From Pelistega sp. (lineage in GTDB: Bacteria; Pseudomonadota; Gammaproteobacteria; Burkholderiales; Burkholderiaceae_B), in contig JAUNUI010000019.1 in assembly GCA_030538255.1 (NCBI GenBank), positions 1 through 63,189 of the forward strand: a DNA stretch of 63,189 bases, in the 5' to 3' direction. The notes beneath the pieces are model-generated. The model was not told the DNA's origin. It searched no databases and saw only the letters and a program-made list of their open reading frames with translations. The position numbers were made by a program, and so were the translations under genes. Positions 62,320 to 63,189 of the stretch are shown here, piece after piece (positions within the stretch are counted from its first letter, which is position 1; each line of letters begins with the position of its first letter).

Positions 62320-62607
62320 ATGTCTACAATTAGTTTAAGAGCAACTGATGCAGAGCGCAAACTTATTGGTGATGTCGCCCAATTACATGGGAAAACCATT
62401 TCTCAATACATTAAGGACGTTGTATTAGAGCGCATTGAAGATGAGTACGATCTTAAGGTATATGACGAAGCCTTGAAAGAATACCAAGATAATCCTATAA
62501 GCTATTCTCTTGAGGAAATAAAAGAGCGCCATGGTTTATCGGGTCGCGCCGTAAAACTTCGCCGTTCACGGCGGAGATATAAGGCGCGGACTGCGAAGCA
62601 GTCCTAA
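62320..62607 (+). CDS. RelB-type antitoxin, C-terminus replaced by IS605-type end
   Basis: Reads STISLRATDAERKLIGDVAQLHGKTISQYIKDVVLERIED, a ribbon-helix-helix RelB-family antitoxin, through YSLEEIKERHGL where such proteins normally end. It then runs into SGRAVKLRRSRRRYKARTAK, encoded by the end of the mobile element. The toxin gene expected next is absent. Confidence 0.75.
   Translation: MSTISLRATDAERKLIGDVAQLHGKTISQYIKDVVLERIEDEYDLKVYDEALKEYQDNPISYSLEEIKERHGLSGRAVKLRRSRRRYKARTAKQS
62557..62604. mobile_element. IS200/IS605-type element end (two hairpins)
   Basis: CTTCGCCG-TTCA-CGGCGGAG (62557-62576) and GGACTGC-GAA-GCAGTCC (62588-62604) are the subterminal hairpins expected for single-strand transposition by a Y1 transposase, just beyond the tnpA 3' end. 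Confidence 0.6.
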
Positions 62608-62619
62608 AACCATTGATAT

Positions 62620-63036
62620 TTAGTCAGGCGTATTTTGCTGCTCAATATACTGCCGAATAATCGTAATAGGAGCACCACCACAACTGCCAGCAAAATAAGA
62701 CGGAGACCACAATGCACAGCCCCAAAGTTTTTCACGAATATTAGGGTAATTTTTTCGCCTAATCATACGGCTGGATACACCTTTCAAACTATTCACGAGT
62801 TTGGAAACAGATACTTTGAGTGGATAATTCACCAGCAGATGAACGTGGTCATGCTCTCCGTCAAACTCCACGAGCTGCGCTTCAAAATCGGAGCAGATGC
62901 TTTCAAAAATACCTCGCATATCCTCCAAAACTTCTTTTGTGAACACTTTTCGGCGATATTTTTCCACAAAGACTAAGTGAACATGAAGGTTAAAAATAAC
63001 GTGTCTTTCACGTCTTAAATCAGTTTCTTTTTTCAT
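62620..63036 (-). CDS. tnpA: IS200/IS605 Y1 (HUH) transposase TnpA
   Basis: A 138-residue TnpA from ATG 63036. It has the HUH motif in GEHDHVHLLVNYP, the catalytic tyrosine region IRQYIEQQ and the family segments VFVEKYRRKVFT and LWSPSYFAGSCGG. It makes single-strand cuts at the element hairpins. Divergent from tnpB. Confidence 0.93.
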   Translation of the reverse strand: MKKETDLRRERHVIFNLHVHLVFVEKYRRKVFTKEVLEDMRGIFESICSDFEAQLVEFDGEHDHVHLLVNYPLKVSVSKLVNSLKGVSSRMIRRKNYPNIREKLWGCALWSPSYFAGSCGGAPITIIRQYIEQQNTPD

Positions 63037-63087
63037 TGACCAAGTGTAGAATGTAGAAATGCCAAAAATCCTATTATTCATGAAAGC

Positions 63088-63189
63088 ATGTTAATACGCA
63101 AAGCATTTAAATTTGAATTGATGCCAAACGGTGCACAAATCCGCAAGATGAAACAATCTTGCGGTTGTTCGCGTTTTGTGTTTAATCGT
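63088..63189 (+). CDS. tnpB: TnpB (OrfB) N-terminus, cut by window end
   Basis: 34 codons from ATG 63088: IRKAFKFELMPNGAQIRKMK and SCGCSRFVFNR, the conserved opening of IS605-family TnpB, an RNA-guided nuclease ancestor of Cas12. The rest and its omega RNA lie beyond the window. Confidence 0.85.
   Translation, partial: MLIRKAFKFELMPNGAQIRKMKQSCGCSRFVFNR

Overview
The window reads as a chromosomal segment of a low- to mid-GC betaproteobacterium, most likely Alcaligenaceae (an Oligella- or Pelistega-like genus). This is inferred from two Bug/TctC-type periplasmic receptors, an AAHS aromatic-acid symporter, a Bordetella-like heme uptake operon and the MesX/MesD methionine synthase pair. No rRNA or tRNA gene was recognised, so the genus is a guess.

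Layout. (1) 1-4.7 kb, minus strand: a TonB-dependent receptor followed by a CobN-like protein that carries a signal peptide; a near-perfect Zur-type operator lies upstream, pointing to zinc rather than cobalamin. (2) 4.9-8.1 kb: an RNase A-like toxin/CdiI immunity pair, a Phd/ParE toxin-antitoxin pair, and an Abi_2 (AbiD/AbiF) gene preceded by its own promoter and a compact terminator-ended noncoding RNA. (3) 8.4-19.3 kb: a defense island. An MmeI-like methyltransferase, a superfamily 2 helicase and a T5orf172 (GIY-YIG-like) protein form an operon resembling Bacillus subtilis yeeABC. Upstream lie a GIY-YIG protein, a small secreted protein and two stand-alone copies of the methyltransferase N-terminal domain. 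A repeated promoter cassette with a LexA-like box precedes these genes, and a fourth copy lies at 56.4 kb. (4) 19.4-23.1 kb: IS3 debris, a DUF1778/GNAT toxin-antitoxin pair and an AlbA_2 (Schlafen-like) regulator. (5) 23.3-29.5 kb: core metabolism (mesX-mesD-flavin reductase, ggt, Sel1 protein, GST). (6) 29.97-31.83 kb: a CRISPR array of 26 full 37-nt repeats plus one truncated repeat, with no cas gene in the window.

(7) 31.9-42.9 kb: an AAHS transporter, a lipoprotein and a complete Fur-type heme operon (receptor, hmuT, exbB, exbD, tonB, hugZ-like, hmuU, hmuV). The hmuU/hmuV junction is expanded by 56-nt units into two coupled 19-codon mini-ORFs. (8) 43.2-46.7 kb: a PabB-PabC fusion with low-complexity insertions and a second Sel1 protein. 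(9) 46.7-52.1 kb: a catabolic cluster with a DctPQM TRAP transporter, cupin, fumarylacetoacetate-hydrolase-family enzyme, Dabb protein and GntR/FCD regulator. (10) 52.4-63.2 kb: dodecin, hydrolases, a stray CRISPR leader-repeat fragment beside an IS21-like end remnant, a CopG antitoxin with a broken partner, a WYL regulator, a lipoprotein under the fourth cassette, two Bug receptors, a frameshifted higB with higA, an aspartoacylase-family enzyme, a LysR regulator, a RelB antitoxin broken by an IS605-type element, and the element itself (tnpA complete, tnpB cut by the window end).

How it fits together: housekeeping and nutrient-acquisition operons (zinc, heme, organic acids, methionine) alternate with accessory segments full of toxin-antitoxin, defense and IS scars. 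The most promising unexplained feature is the shared promoter cassette linking the yeeABC-like system to free-standing copies of its own N-terminal domain. All functional assignments come from reading the protein sequences by eye; no database search was run.
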